Positions 24,301 to 35,589 of a stretch of 64,000 bases of DNA are shown one piece after another. The stretch covers positions 8,161,001 to 8,225,000 of the forward strand of contig NC_092680.1 in assembly GCF_964355755.1 (NCBI RefSeq), read 5' to 3'. The notes under the pieces were generated by a model. That model ran no database searches and had not been told where the DNA came from. It worked only from the letters and a program-made list of their open reading frames with translations. The position numbers were made by a program, and so were the translations under genes. The DNA is from Antedon mediterranea (lineage: Eukaryota; Echinodermata; Crinoidea; Comatulida; Antedonidae). How positions within the stretch are numbered: the stretch's first letter is position 1; every line of letters starts with the position of its first letter.

Positions 24301-27131
24301 TTTTCGATGTATGTATTTTTGTATATATCTTTTAATTGTTTGCGTTGTAGTGAACAAAAAATCAACCAATTATTAAAATAAGGCTCCTGTTTGATAATGA
24401 ATACTGATGAGGCGGCGACATTCAGTGATTCATTATGTATGCTGTATATGTTATATATTAAGACACAAACAAGAAACAAATTACCTTTGAAACAAATTAC
24501 TTTTTCTTGAAAAAAGACTAAGCATGTTTGTAAAAATAAATTAAAAGTTAAGTGGCATTGAAACTATAGTAAGACAACAATAATATTGTACGTGTTTTAA
24601 CGAATAATTCATGTATAGTACCTTGTTATGTCATGTTAATAAGAAATAAGAGTGTGACGAAGTCACAAACGGTATATTATAATATGTGTTATTTTATACT
24701 TCTCAAAATTCTCATTTTAACAGTAGGCCTATTGAAAAGGAGGTTTCAGTGTACAATTTCAATGACTAAAGGATTTCCGTTAGTTAACCCGAAGGCAGCT
24801 TACCAAGTGGTGCATGATCCTTCCCAAAAATTATAAAACGTTGAATTTTAAAAGCCATGTTGAAAGTAACGGACACTCATCAGTAACTCACAGTTGTTTT
24901 CTCAGAGAAAAAAAACACGATGTTGTTGGTGTACCATTGATTAATAAGGACCAACATTTTAGTATTATTTTTTTCTTAACACCGGTGAAACTAGCCGTGT
25001 AAAGTTTTGCTTTTTATTAGTTTTCCAGCATTTTCAGTTTTTCACATTGAATTGAATATTATTGAGGTGATGAAGAGTGATTTTGCATCCTTGTCTTTAA
25101 TTGGTATTGCCTTGGTATGACTCAATGATATAATATATTACATTACGATTCACACTCAAAACTTTCTCTCTAGGTACGAACTAAAAACACTTAATAATAA
25201 TGTTGTCATACTGAGTTTAGTTTCGTCGTTTTTATGTAAGTTGTGTGATGGGAACCACTGACAGTGTCGAACACCCAACAGTACATGCAGTTTCGGAACT
25301 CGTGGGTGAGAGTCTCCCGAAAAGTTCTGTAGGCTTAAAAATCGAGTCGTCGTCACGGAAATGATTACATCTATAATTAGAAAGTAAATATAACAGTCTG
25401 CATGTTTTTCTTGCAATAAATTAAACATTTATTTCGTTTCGTATGTATGTACGTCTGTATGGCTATATTAACTACGCATATTTTGTTTGTTAACATGCTG
25501 CTTATTCATTAATTAATATAATCTTTATTAACATAGTTATATTTTGTGTATTTTTTTTTACAAATATACACACAAAAATGAGTTTTATATAAGTCATACC
25601 TACACACACACATACATGCGAAAGCATGAACACCTCGAAGGGAACTCGAGATGCCATAGACTATACTACCTTTAACTGAGCTTACCTTTTTGGTCTCCAT
25701 GGGTATGGTCATAATCTGGGAATATAACGTGTGGTGGTGTTTTATCAATGCTATATTTCCAGCCACCAGTGACGTCATTCAGTGTATCTTGAAATAAGTT
25801 ACAGTCGCTTAATACTTCGAATGTACAGTTGTATATCTCTGCAAAATAATCCACTATAGTTAATTGAAATGTGTGCATTTTAAACATTTAGAAGGAAGGC
25901 ATATAAAATGCATTCTGTTGAAATTAAACGCATAGGCCTATGTTTATAAATATTTGAACCGTACGAATCAGTACTGAAACAAACTTATGAACAAACGACA
26001 TGAGAGGGGAAAACAGAGAAATCCTAGGAATTATCATTTTCATATTATTTTAGTATTCGTAAATGTGCGGAAGAAACGCTGACCACGCCCTCCATATATA
26101 ACTAAGTCCGTGCAACAATATATAATTCCTAAATATCTTCAGATGATAGTTTACTATCTTTATATCGAGGAATTAACTTTCCTGGTAAAATAGTACTGTT
26201 AACATTTGGAAAAACTACACGAAGAATTTGTTCAGTGTAATATAAATAGCCCATATAGGCCCCTGTAGGCCTATACTGGTTTTTCAACATTATTTGAGAC
26301 GCCTATTCGTATTACAGATATCAGCTTGGCCTATGGACAATAATGAATATTATATTGTTGCTATTATTGCTACTGAAATAGTTATCCAAGTGTGATATGC
26401 TATTGCATATCTAGCATACATATATGTCAAGTCTGGGTTAGCTACCGTAGCCATTGGCAAGGTTGAAATAATAATATATAAATAATATAACAACTTCATT
26501 ATGCCTAATTTTGTCCAAGAAATTAAAATATGTTTTTTTTAAAATAAGAACACTGGCCTCCATTTAGAATAAAAATGAATGAACAAATCGACAATATTAG
26601 CACTGTAGGCATACAGTAGGCCTTAAGTTATAACTGCAATGCCTATGATCTATACTTTTAATGTTACAAAAGACCGCATAATTCCCGAATTATACGAATA
26701 AACAAACCGAAACCGACTACATGTATGCGTGTTATATTGAAGAACATGACATAATTAATAATAATAAATAATTTGGGGACAGACTGAAAAAAAAATATCT
26801 TGCATATGACATAAAGCTACAAATAAAAACTAAGTGACACTTAAACATTCAAAGCTTAAATCCACCAAGAACTGTCGAATTGTCGGAAATATTTAACTTC
26901 TTTACCCATGGTTTATCTTAACAACAATAACTGAACCTTTATGACATGGCCTATAATACAATCGTTGAATATTAGCCCTGCTATAAATATCCATAATTTT
27001 CAACTTTTCCAACTATAATACTTACGTTTGATCGCCGATACACAAAGTAAATTGATCAACAAGACAAGAATTAGTACGCTAAAGAGTTTTCCCAACAATT
27101 GTGGCACGCATCTGCAGATAACAGTCCCCAT
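18319..27131 (-). CDS. single-pass membrane protein with one MAM domain
   Basis: Seven minus-strand exons: 27131-27026, 25838-25686, 21798-21542, 21121-21046, 20545-20417, 19516-19420, 19054-18319. All sites are GT-AG and phases close to 1554 nt, 517 aa. A signal peptide is at about 1-34 (LFSVLILVLLINLLCVSA). One MAM domain covers about 38-197 with four cysteines (C40, C48, C142, C167), the DHTHGDQKGHYI turn and the family-typical end VFEGS then GDIAIDDIAIMD. N-glycosylation sequons are at N39, N96, N134 and N168. A 45-residue linker leads to a membrane helix at about 243-268, followed by RRRR. The ~244-residue cytoplasmic tail is basic/Ser-rich, then strongly acidic, with NVIYEPYDHEED near the end. 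MAM domains usually mediate adhesion. Single-MAM membrane proteins are less common than multi-domain ones, and I recognise no orthologue in the tail. Confidence 0.88.
21799..25685. other. large intron of the MAM gene
   Basis: A 3.9-kb AT-rich intron between the second and third MAM-gene exons. At about 22594-22745 is a block of GTGTCCC/GGGGACAC-like words (CCCTATTAAAGGGACACC, AGTGTCCCCTGAATAGGGG). Similar words appear near 5899 and 63345, suggesting a dispersed repeat. At 22960-22982 there is a single end of MITE family A (CTGTCTACACTATCAAAC) without a partner. No exon that I can support. Confidence 0.45.
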
Positions 27132-27907
27132 ACTTTGTTCAAGGCGCCTATTGTGCGCTCTGTAAGATAGTCTGACCCCAGGATTGGGCGGAAGCTACCC
27201 GCCTGTGACAAGAACATGTGACCAGGGTAGCTGAGTCATAGTAAAGACTACCCATTCGCTGGGTAGGTTATAGAGGAAGAATCTATTAGAAAATTTGTGA
27301 AACAGTATCAACGAGGAATATTACTGTTGTATTTATCATGGCTTGTTCGTCATCATTTAGTGTATTAGAATAAGTTTGCAATTGGACTAGAATGTATATT
27401 TATAATAATAATATAGCGCTTAATTATAATGTTTGGCATTACACAAACACTAATGATCTATAAAATATCCTAAGAAACCGCTCCGTTCTCGGCACTTTAA
27501 GCTCCGCCAGAACATAGGCTCCCGCATAGGCTCCAATGAAAAGGGCATCTGTCTCATATCCTACCAAAAGAAGAAGTTCGAAGATGCTGCCTAAGATTGG
27601 TGTACCTCTTTATTTATTTATTTATGACGTAACGAGTAGAATGACGTCATTTTAACCTTTTTTATTTGTTTTTCTTTCAAGAAAAATGTGTTCAAAAGTA
27701 AACATTTGTTAAAATGCTATACTATAGGCTGAAATTAATCCAAAACCCGACCGATTCGAAGCAAATTTGTGCATTTTTTTATGTGACAGAAGGCGGTTGG
27801 CAATTTAACACTCGTGGTGGCAAAATTGACTACGGTGTGGCAAGAGGCATCTCCTATAATAGATATAGCGTTACTGTAAATATATTATTAATATGATTAA
27901 TGTATGT
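27132..27907 (-). promoter_or_regulatory. MAM-gene upstream region with two CTACCC hairpins
   Basis: Immediately before the MAM-gene ATG. It includes TTGGGCGGAAG (27184-27194, GC-box-like) and GCTGAGTCATAG (AP-1-like TGAGTCA, 27232-27238). CTACCC and GGGTAG pair twice: 27195-27200 with 27225-27230, and 27248-27253 with 27261-27266. The last pair has a 7-nt loop. This is probably 5' UTR or core promoter. Beyond 27300 nothing stands out. Confidence 0.35.
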
Positions 27908-28709
27908 GTTATGCGCGATTTGAACGATTTGCGCAATTTGAAATTGCGCAAAAAAAATCCTTGCGCAATTTGAATTGAAACATGTGTTTCAAATTGCGCA
28001 AGCAACGTATTAAATTGCGCAAGTAATCTGCAAATTGCGCAAGGTTTTTCGACAGATTGTGAAATCATGCACACCCATATTTTTATAGTAATTTCTAAGA
28101 ATGATTCAAAATTAAAGATAAATATCGCATTTCCTTATTTTAGTAGTGCAAATATTGTTATAAGTTAGCATACCGTCGAAGAACCGACGAAGGAAAATGA
28201 AGCGGTGGTGTTCCACCAGGCGGGCGCGGCGCGGGCGGCCGGCTATAGCCTACTACTCTAGCCTAGCTAGGGTCTGGACTACTGATACTGACTAGGTTAC
28301 ATGGCCTAGCTTAAACTAATATTAAAAACTTAAAAAGTGAGTATTAAACATTATCTTCATTGAAATGGTCTTATTTATATAATAAAATACTACATTTTAA
28401 ACTCCTCTGCCTAGGCCTAGCCTAGCCATGTATGGGAAAATTTACAGTTCGTTTTCAAATTGCGCAAAGGTGTCATATTGCGCAAGAACTATCTTGCGCA
28501 ATTTACAAATTGTGCAGCGCAATTTAAAATTGCGCAAAGATTTTCTTGCGCAATTTGAAATTGCGCAAGTTGATTGCGCAATTTGAAATTGCGCAAAAAA
28601 ATCCTTGCGCAATTTTAAATTGCGCAAGAATTCTTTGCGCAATTTCAAATTGCGCAAGGATTTTTTTGCGCAATTTCAAATTGCGCAAATCGTTCAAATC
28701 GCGCATAAC
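27908..28709. mobile_element. 802-bp inverted-repeat element built from TTGCGCAA palindromes
   Basis: The left end GTTATGCGCGATTTGAACGA and the right end are exact inverted complements, continuing through TTTGCGCAATTTGAAATTGC for about 65 bp with one or two differences. Outward from the ends the 8-mer TTGCGCAA recurs again and again (roughly 6 in the left arm, about 14 in the right arm, 28455-28690), mostly inside the larger palindrome AAATTGCGCAATTT. The middle (28080-28430) is unrelated, partly GC-rich and AGGCCTA-rich. No clear target duplication. No credible coding frame; reading frames here come from the repeat. Confidence 0.75.
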
Positions 28710-28759
28710 ATATGCATCATGCCAGTTGACTATGCATTTTTGACGGTAGGAATTGCTAA

Positions 28760-28975
28760 AGCGTGATTCCCACTAACGCAACGCAGCGACGTATTGACGC
28801 AACGTGATGTATTGCGTAATCACAAGTGGGAACCGACGACGCAACAACGCGTTGCAACGCTGTAAAAATCGCAGATTTGATTTTACGCAGGCGGGGGCAA
28901 ACACAATTACTGGAAGGGTATTTTCTTACGTTGCGTAGATTGCGTTACGTTGCGTCGCTAATGGGAACCAAGCTT
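28760..28975. mobile_element. MITE family B copy (CGCAACG-rich, TGGTTCCCACTA-type ends)
   Basis: The left end AAGCGTGATTCCCACTAACG and the right end CGCTAATGGGAACCAAGCTT are imperfect inverted complements. The interior is rich in ACGCAACG and CGTTGCGT words. The next element, 53 bp downstream, has the same ends in better condition. Confidence 0.65.
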
Positions 28976-29028
28976 TATATAGCTTACCTAAATTAACGTA
29001 ACCCTTTAAATATCTCTCTTTCAAAATA

Positions 29029-29190
29029 AAGCTTGGTTCCCACTAGAACGCAACGTAAGGACGTAAGCTGCAACGCAAGCAAATTGACCAATCCAAGCAA
29101 TGGGTTATTCGAACCGTTCCTTGTTATTGGTCATTTCGCTTGCGTTACGGCTTACGTTCTTACGCTGCGTTATAGTGGGAACCAAGCTTA
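29029..29190. mobile_element. MITE family B copy, near-intact foldback
   Basis: The left end AAGCTTGGTTCCCACTAGAA and the right end (TATAGTGGGAACCAAGCTTA) pair. The complementarity continues through ACGCAACGTAAGGACGTAAG, and inward GACCAATCC faces TTATTGGTC. The whole 162 bp would fold into one long hairpin. No coding capacity. Confidence 0.8.
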
Positions 29191-29423
29191 AGAGAAAAAC
29201 AATATTTATTTCCCATTAAAAAATGATTTTAAAAATAATCAGCCATTGAGCCCCAAGATAGAGCTGTATTCAAAACAGATCATTCCCGTATTTCACGCGA
29301 AGCACATGACTGAACAGATGACAATAGTTGTTATATGCGCTTTATATTACGTAATTCATCCTTACTTCATAAATCTTGAGGGAACGAAATTAGTACCGTA
29401 TTGACCACTATACCCAAAGATGA

Positions 29424-29487
29424 CCGGTTAGCTCAGTCGACTGAGGGTCGTGTTATTAACACGTATGTCGTAGGTTCGAATCCCACG
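29424..29487 (+). pseudogene. tRNA-like sequence cut at its 3' end by a MITE
   Basis: There is a good A box (TAGCTCAGTCGACTGAG) and an exact B box (GGTTCGAATCC), spaced as in a tRNA. An anticodon arm can be drawn with loop TTATTAA. The acceptor 5' half would be GACCGGT, but the needed complement is absent: right after the T arm (CCCAC) MITE family A copy 6 begins. The isotype cannot be assigned. It may be a pseudo-tRNA or the head of a SINE. Confidence 0.45.
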
Positions 29488-29621
29488 CTGTCTACACTAT
29501 CAAACTAGTTTGACAAAAAAAGTTTGATGTGCCCAAATATGGTAGTAATATGACATCATCATGTCCATATATGGGCATATCACATTTTTTTGTCACATAA
29601 AGTTTGATAGTGTAGACAAAG
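29488..29621. repeat. MITE family A copy 6
   Basis: Ends read GCTGTCTACACTATCAAACT and AGTTTGATAGTGTAGACAAA. The core has GACATCATCATGTCCATATATGGGC, here intact, which is the reference for the split copy at 49789-51702. Confidence 0.8.
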
Positions 29622-32600
29622 ATTTAGGCATTTTCACGCTGCTGATCTAGCCAGCTACGTCCCATGAGGACTACTCATTCATAAGAAAGCAAGCAGCAGT
29701 TATACTATCTAAGGCCGACAGTTTTGCGACTTTGTAAACTCGACTATAATTTATAGATCCCAGCTGCTGGATAAAAAAAAAAACGTCTGAGAAAAGAGAG
29801 TCTATGAGGGCTCACGGTTGAACGATTTTGGATTCTCGCCTTTTGATTGGTTGACGCGAATCAACAGACTTGGAAGAATTTTCGTGAAGCCGTCTCTGGA
29901 GGGTATTCAGTTGCATGCCAACAGGTTGAGGTCACACACACACACAGTACATTAAAGTTCAAAATTGACCATTTTCAAATTGGCATGTGAATCATAATTA
30001 AAGAACTATCTTTGATTTGTATGTATTTTTGCGATTAAAAGGACATCCTTTTAATAATTAATCATAAATATAGTTGAAGAAAAAACAATGATTAATTTTA
30101 AAATGTCGAGTAGCGTAGCGTAATATTTCTTGTTTAAAGTAGAGAAATCCCCACCTAAAACTTTGAAGTCTTTACATTGTTTTATTGTTAGTGGTAAAAT
30201 TTCCCTGAGGAGACATGCATTGATAGCATGCAGACGGTGTAAAGTGTTGCGGCATCAAACAATCCGCAATCCGCTTAATAGCGCCCGCAATTTTGCCATA
30301 AAAAACAATCAATACTTCCGGTTTTGAATTGTTTGTAAACTGTCTGTTCCACCATATTGATTCCCGGCGAGACAAGTTCAAGCCCTGGGCATTTGGTTTG
30401 GACTTACTCTTTTTCCAGTAAACTACATTATTTCATTTTTTGTGAACAGATACATTAATCTATTAGATACCAGGTAATCATTTATTTTATGTGAATGAAA
30501 CGTTCACGACGGGAAAATTTAGCAACGTATGTTTGTAGGCTAGGCCTACCAGCAGAGTCTTTCTTGGTGATCAATACGATTGAATGACCTAGCGAGAATG
30601 TGGCGACGGGTATTTCCAGAGCTCCATAAACAAAATCCTACCGAGGCTGGATAAGTATCTGTATAATATGAACATGTAGCATGAGTATAGCAGCAATATA
30701 TTAAAATACAATAAATTAGATGTTATATTATGAATGTATGTTTGTATTATTTCAATTTGTAGAAGTAAGTAGCCTACTATATATAGAGCAATCCAGGACC
30801 AATTTAATGTCGTTATAAGAAGATCAAGTAGGCTTACACAGCAGTAACCTATATTTAAAACACTAGGGGCCTAAAAAAGTTAAGAAAGACTCGATTCAAT
30901 AATACATTCAATTAATTGGTTTATTATTGAAGCAATTATATAGGGCCTAGTCATTGTTAATTTATTATAGTACTGTATAGTTATTATTACTATAGGACGG
31001 TAATTTGAAGGGTATTGATTAGGCCAAATAATGGAGAAAGTCTCCATAATTAATTAGGCCTAATTTAACTTTATATTATATTGTTAATGATTAGTATGAG
31101 TCGTTTTAACTGTAATACTGTTATTTAATAAAGTAGACCTTTAATTAATCATTTGCTCAACTGTCGTTAAAAATATTATTTTAGTAATTATCATGATAAC
31201 AAGGAATTACCATCATACCATTAATAATCTTTACACTACTATATACACTATGATTACTATATATACGTATATATATTACTTAGTGGAAAACAATATTTAC
31301 AATGCAAATGCTTCGAAAAATTCGCCGGAGCTGCAGAATAAAATTAAAAATACCAACTGGAAAAAACATAATAAAGATTTAATATTTCGAAGTTGTACAC
31401 GCACATTGACTGACTTGACTTGTTTTGAGTTCGTGTGTAAATGTTAGTTAGAACCCTTAAGAAGAGGGACCCAGAAACACGCGGTCCTTTTAATAGGTCC
31501 TTTGAAGGATATTCCTACCCCTTATTCATGAGACAACCGATAATCCGCTTAGTACTGTAGCGTTTTCGCGGGGAAAAACATAAAATACTGTATTGATCTC
31601 TAGACTCAAGAAATTGAGAAGGCCGGATTGAAATTTTAGCAGTCAGCATTTCACCAAATAAAAACTCTCAAGCCAGAAAAGTATCACCATAATATCCATT
31701 TTGTATTAATAAACGATATAGGCCTAAAATGAACATAACTATTTTCTGTTGTTTTTTGTGATGGAAAAAATGTTTGATCAAAAGGAAAGATTCTGCTGTA
31801 TACAGTAGTAACATGTAATACTAATTCTTTTTAGCCCAAAATTATCTGAAATACTGATCTGATTTACTATTTGTACAGTAGTTAAAAGTGCCATAGGCCT
31901 TATTCGTATAAAAATAAATTAGTTGGGCGTCTAAAAAATATGTTTTTTGATTTTACGGAAATTTGAAAATGAACCCGATCAGTAATATTAAAAATTCATG
32001 CTCTAACGAATGTCGGAAAATGCCGCGTTTTTCAGCCAAAATTTCCTTCTCTCTGCGTGCGCATCTCTAATATAGTAATATTATCGTTTAAACATTCAAA
32101 AACAACTTCAAAACGACGGTTTTAGAGCCGACTGTTGATCTTTGGTCAAGTGGTATCGTTCTGCAAAGCACGCTTTATTTGCAAACGTGATTTCAAAAAT
32201 TATCTCAACATCTACAAAAACGGGCGTGTTTCCTCAGATGGCAATTTACGCTATGTTTATACAGTGAGAATTCGTACCTTTTTAGTAGCATACACTCCAA
32301 AACGTAGTTCCCGTATATCAGTGTTAAAATAAAAATAAAGGAGTGTTTAAATATATAAAACATTATAAATATAATTTATTAATAAATATATTTGATAATT
32401 CCGCAATATAGACATTCGACAGCAGTGGACGTTTCGGTGTACATGAGAAATTCATGGGTGAAAAGGGCGCAATAATCCGTCACGCTTGAGTAGTGCCAAG
32501 TCTTGTTTACTCTATACTTTTCAGGCGTCCCATATTCATTCATTGACATAATTGTTCAAAGTGCAAAATTGTCCACGTTTTTCATGGATGGTTATTCGGG

Positions 32601-32799
32601 AAATCGGAGATCGATATTATTTAAAAGGTATTGCATTGTTTTACATATTTACGAACATAACCTGTGTTGATAATTAGTCGTAGAAGCTCATCTTCTCTTG
32701 GAGTTTTCACGTATGTTCGCCTAGCATGCACCAGTTAGGCGCGAGGCTAGCAAGGCCTAGGCCTAGCCTAGTACAGTAATAGCCTAAGCTTAGATGGCC
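29622..32799. other. intergenic, no supported gene
   Basis: AT-rich sequence between the MITE cluster and the next repeat block. It has a short CA repeat at about 29935-29946 and scattered AGGCCTA words. Short open frames (for example 30130-30327 and 31193-31447) lack splice context, codon character or similarity I can recognise. It may hold untranslated 5' exons of the protein 4.1 gene, which I cannot locate. Confidence 0.4.
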
Positions 32800-33150
32800 A
32801 ACATACGATCATAGAGACGATCGGGCCCATCATAGAGATACGTTTGGCCCGATCGTCTTCGTTTTAGGCGTTGGTCCCGATAGTCTTAAGTTTAAGCCTG
32901 TTTTCCTACTACAGTCTACGCTATTGTCGTTGAGCGTTAAAAGTTCAACAACGATCGTTTGAAAACGATCAAGTTGAAATGATAACGATAGCAAGTACCT
33001 TTTCCTGTAAATCGTTAACATTTCAATTTTTACGTAGGAGATCGCCGATTATTGTTAACGAGAGCGTCGACAGGAAAACAGGCTTTAATCGTTGGGTCCC
33101 ATCATAGTCTTAACATTGGGCCCGCTTCTAGTCTTGTATCATTTGTAAAT
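32800..33150. repeat. short array of TTGGGCCC..TAGTCTT units split by a MITE
   Basis: Five related segments: CGGGCCCATCATAGAGA, TTTGGCCCGATCGTCTTCG, TTGGTCCCGATAGTCTTAA, TTGGGTCCCATCATAGTCTTA and TTGGGCCCGCTTCTAGTCTTG. The first three lie left of the MITE at 32891-33088 and the last two right of it. Unit length is about 30 bp and is irregular. Confidence 0.55.
32891..33088. mobile_element. 198-bp MITE, ends TTTAAGCCTGTTTTCC
   Basis: TTTAAGCCTGTTTTCC (32891-32906) faces GGAAAACAGGCTTTAA (33073-33088). The interior keeps weaker complementarity (CGTTGAGCGTTAAAAG against TGTTAACGAGAGCG) and CAACGATCGTTTGAAAACGATC palindromes. It interrupts the short array above. Confidence 0.65.
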
Positions 33151-33322
33151 CCGTTCAATTATAGTTTATTATGAATAATTGAGTTCTCGGCAGAATGTCA
33201 TACAGAGTGGATGAAGTGAAATATTGTGTTACTTACAGAACAGTAACCAAATGATTGATCGTACGTGGGACCCACTGATTGTGCATCCTGTGTAGCAGCA
33301 GTCAGGGGCTTGATTGATGTGA

Positions 33323-33520
33323 CGCAGTGGCTAAAGATACGGTACCGTACCGCATTCTCTACAGACGCGATCGCGATAAGAAAAAAATCCAAAGTCCTTA
33401 TATGATGACGTCACAAACGTACCAGCACCCCATTGGTTGATTATGACATATGTAATGCAATTTTACTCTACCTTTAGCAAATGGAAGTTAGTATACGGTA
33501 CCATATCTTTAGCCACAGCG
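33323..33520. mobile_element. 198-bp MITE, ends GTGGCTAAAGATACGGTACC
   Basis: The left end CGCAGTGGCTAAAGATACGG (continuing TACCGTAC) and the right end (GTATACGGTACCATATCTTT then AGCCACAGCG) are inverted complements over about 27 bp with two mismatches. The middle is AT-rich with TGATGACGTCACAAACG. No target duplication is evident. Confidence 0.65.
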
Positions 33521-35589
33521 TTTATTTGATTCTTATGTTCTTTTTTGCTACCAAAAATATACTGCAGAAACAGGCCTTTATAAATGGTTTAGTACAACTA
33601 CAAGCAGGAATAATTAGATTTGAAGTCATTTTTTGGCGAGGCGTTTGGCACACCAAACACCACATGCACAGTACGTTAGAAAATACGCACAAAAAAAAGA
33701 TGAATCATTTTAATGTTGATAAACTATTATTCAAATATTTTATAATTATTATTTTTTTTTACATTTGTATCACAAACTTGTGGAAAGAACACCTTTAATT
33801 TATTTTGTGGTGAACAATAACAAATCCAATTCATTTTCGTTGACCCAATTCTGCAATAGATAGAGGGAAAGACTTTAAAGTTAACTGTATGAAAATATAC
33901 AGATGGCCACGCAACTTTCTATACATTGTTATATAATTAAATATGTTGGTTCACTTTATAGTACAGTATATTTAATGCTTATCCAAAAAAAATCATAATT
34001 TTAATTATCTACTCAAGTGGTATAAAAATACAACCAAATCCATGATATTATGGTCAGAAAGTCTCCATGTCTTACGAGAGGCACTACCAAGTGTACTGAG
34101 GAAGAGCAAACAGGCTTTTAGATGAAGAGGAGGTCACATGGTAAACCGGTCACATGCCCACGTACAAGATGTGTCTGCGCATGGAGATTCAATCAACTGT
34201 ATATTACTAGTTTACTGTCTCTGATTTTTAGGTGTATAAATTCCAATTTCTAGTTTTTGTTAGTCAATCAACTATGCAGCTGTTAGTTATATAGTGTAAA
34301 TGGAAAGTATTTAATAAATGTTATCATACAGTGTGGTAAATAAGTCATTGTTTGTAAATCTTTTAAACTGTTTACACATTGGTTATCAAATATTGTATTA
34401 AACGAGTCATATGGTTGTAACACAAAATTTGACTTCAATAAATTCAAAGTTTGTTTTGTTGTAGAAATGGTGTTTGTCATTGGTGCAATATTTGTAATTC
34501 AGATACAATGATAAGATAAATGTTTAATAAACATATTTATTAATAACAAGCAATTTATTATTGTTTTGAAAAAAGGAAAAATAATCATATAACATTTTTA
34601 ATATTCACAAATTCAATTGCTTTTTGTTGTTGAATTAATGCATCAGACTAGAATATTTTATTTTATAAGGTCTGATACAGCAACTCCCTGGATACAGTAC
34701 TGCCAGATAAATGTACTGTACTTAGAATAAGAAACCCTGTAGTTTCTCTTTGTTCTTTTATGTCCTATTATTAACAATCCTTTTCTATACAAGTAAGCAC
34801 AACAGATAGTTAATGCACTCCCATTGTTAGGTCAATCAATACTGCCACCACCTACAGTACAGCACATTAATGTCAAAGGTTTGAAACTCTCATTCAGCCA
34901 ATTATGTGATGTGCATGTATTTTGGTGCTGTTAGACACATACTGTACTATAGGTCCTGAAATTTGATATCTGTACTGGTACTGTACAGTACATCATGATA
35001 GTTTGTGCCATTGTACATACTATTAAACTTTAGTTGCCTGGATTTTGTTTACATTAACTCAACAATGTTTTGGGCATTCCAATGTACTAATATGTACTAG
35101 TCTAGTAACTTTCTATCCATGGAAAATGACCCTTTCATGAGATTCAAGAAAAAATATACACAGAAATTTGTGATACTTGGCAATAAAAGTTATATTACAT
35201 ATGGTACAAAATCACACAATAAATAATAACAAGGTAATATTATTCCTATACTATACAGTTGAAAGATTGACTGGTAAACTCTAAGTAATAGTATAAGTAA
35301 TACGTACTCTGGAAACATTTTTGCCAGTGTGCATAGCATAAATACAATCTTTATTAAAGTACTGTACATTTATTTTAACTTCAGCCAAAATTCAATACAA
35401 AAACATGTTTTCTACAGGACTTGCTCAAAAGTTTCTAATGAAAATAATCCCTGGATATGATGATTTCAGGGTAAAATTTGACCTTTGACCCAGAGTTGCT
35501 GAAAGTGAATGGTAGTACAGTACTGTAGATACATGCATTGATTACTTACCTTAATTTGTTTTCTTTTTTTATAGTAGGTTGAGTCAGTA
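33521..35589. other. upstream/5' UTR region of the protein 4.1 gene
   Basis: AT-rich, with no coding exon that I can support. From about 34680 the words TACTGTA, TACAGTA and GTACAGTACTGTA become very frequent. Upstream non-coding exons of the protein 4.1 gene must lie here or further left, because the first coding exon begins at a splice acceptor. Confidence 0.4.

Noticed and set aside
24633-24836. 67-codon plus frame ending KGFPLVNPKAAYQVVHDPSQKL-like
   Set aside because: Slightly protein-like but no family recognised, no splice context and antisense in a MAM-gene intron; left unannotated.
28440-28700. Possible CRISPR array from regularly recurring TTGCGCAA
   Set aside because: Eukaryotic context, palindromic units without unique spacers of constant length, and part of an inverted-repeat element.
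27871-28743. Several frames with repeated RNLKLRK / AQFEIAQ peptides on both strands
   Set aside because: They arise from the TTGCGCAA palindrome repeat, which reads open in several frames on both strands; not a real repeat protein.
32130-32200. tRNA-like wording TTGGTCAAGTGGTATCG
   Set aside because: Resembles an A box only; no B box at the right distance.
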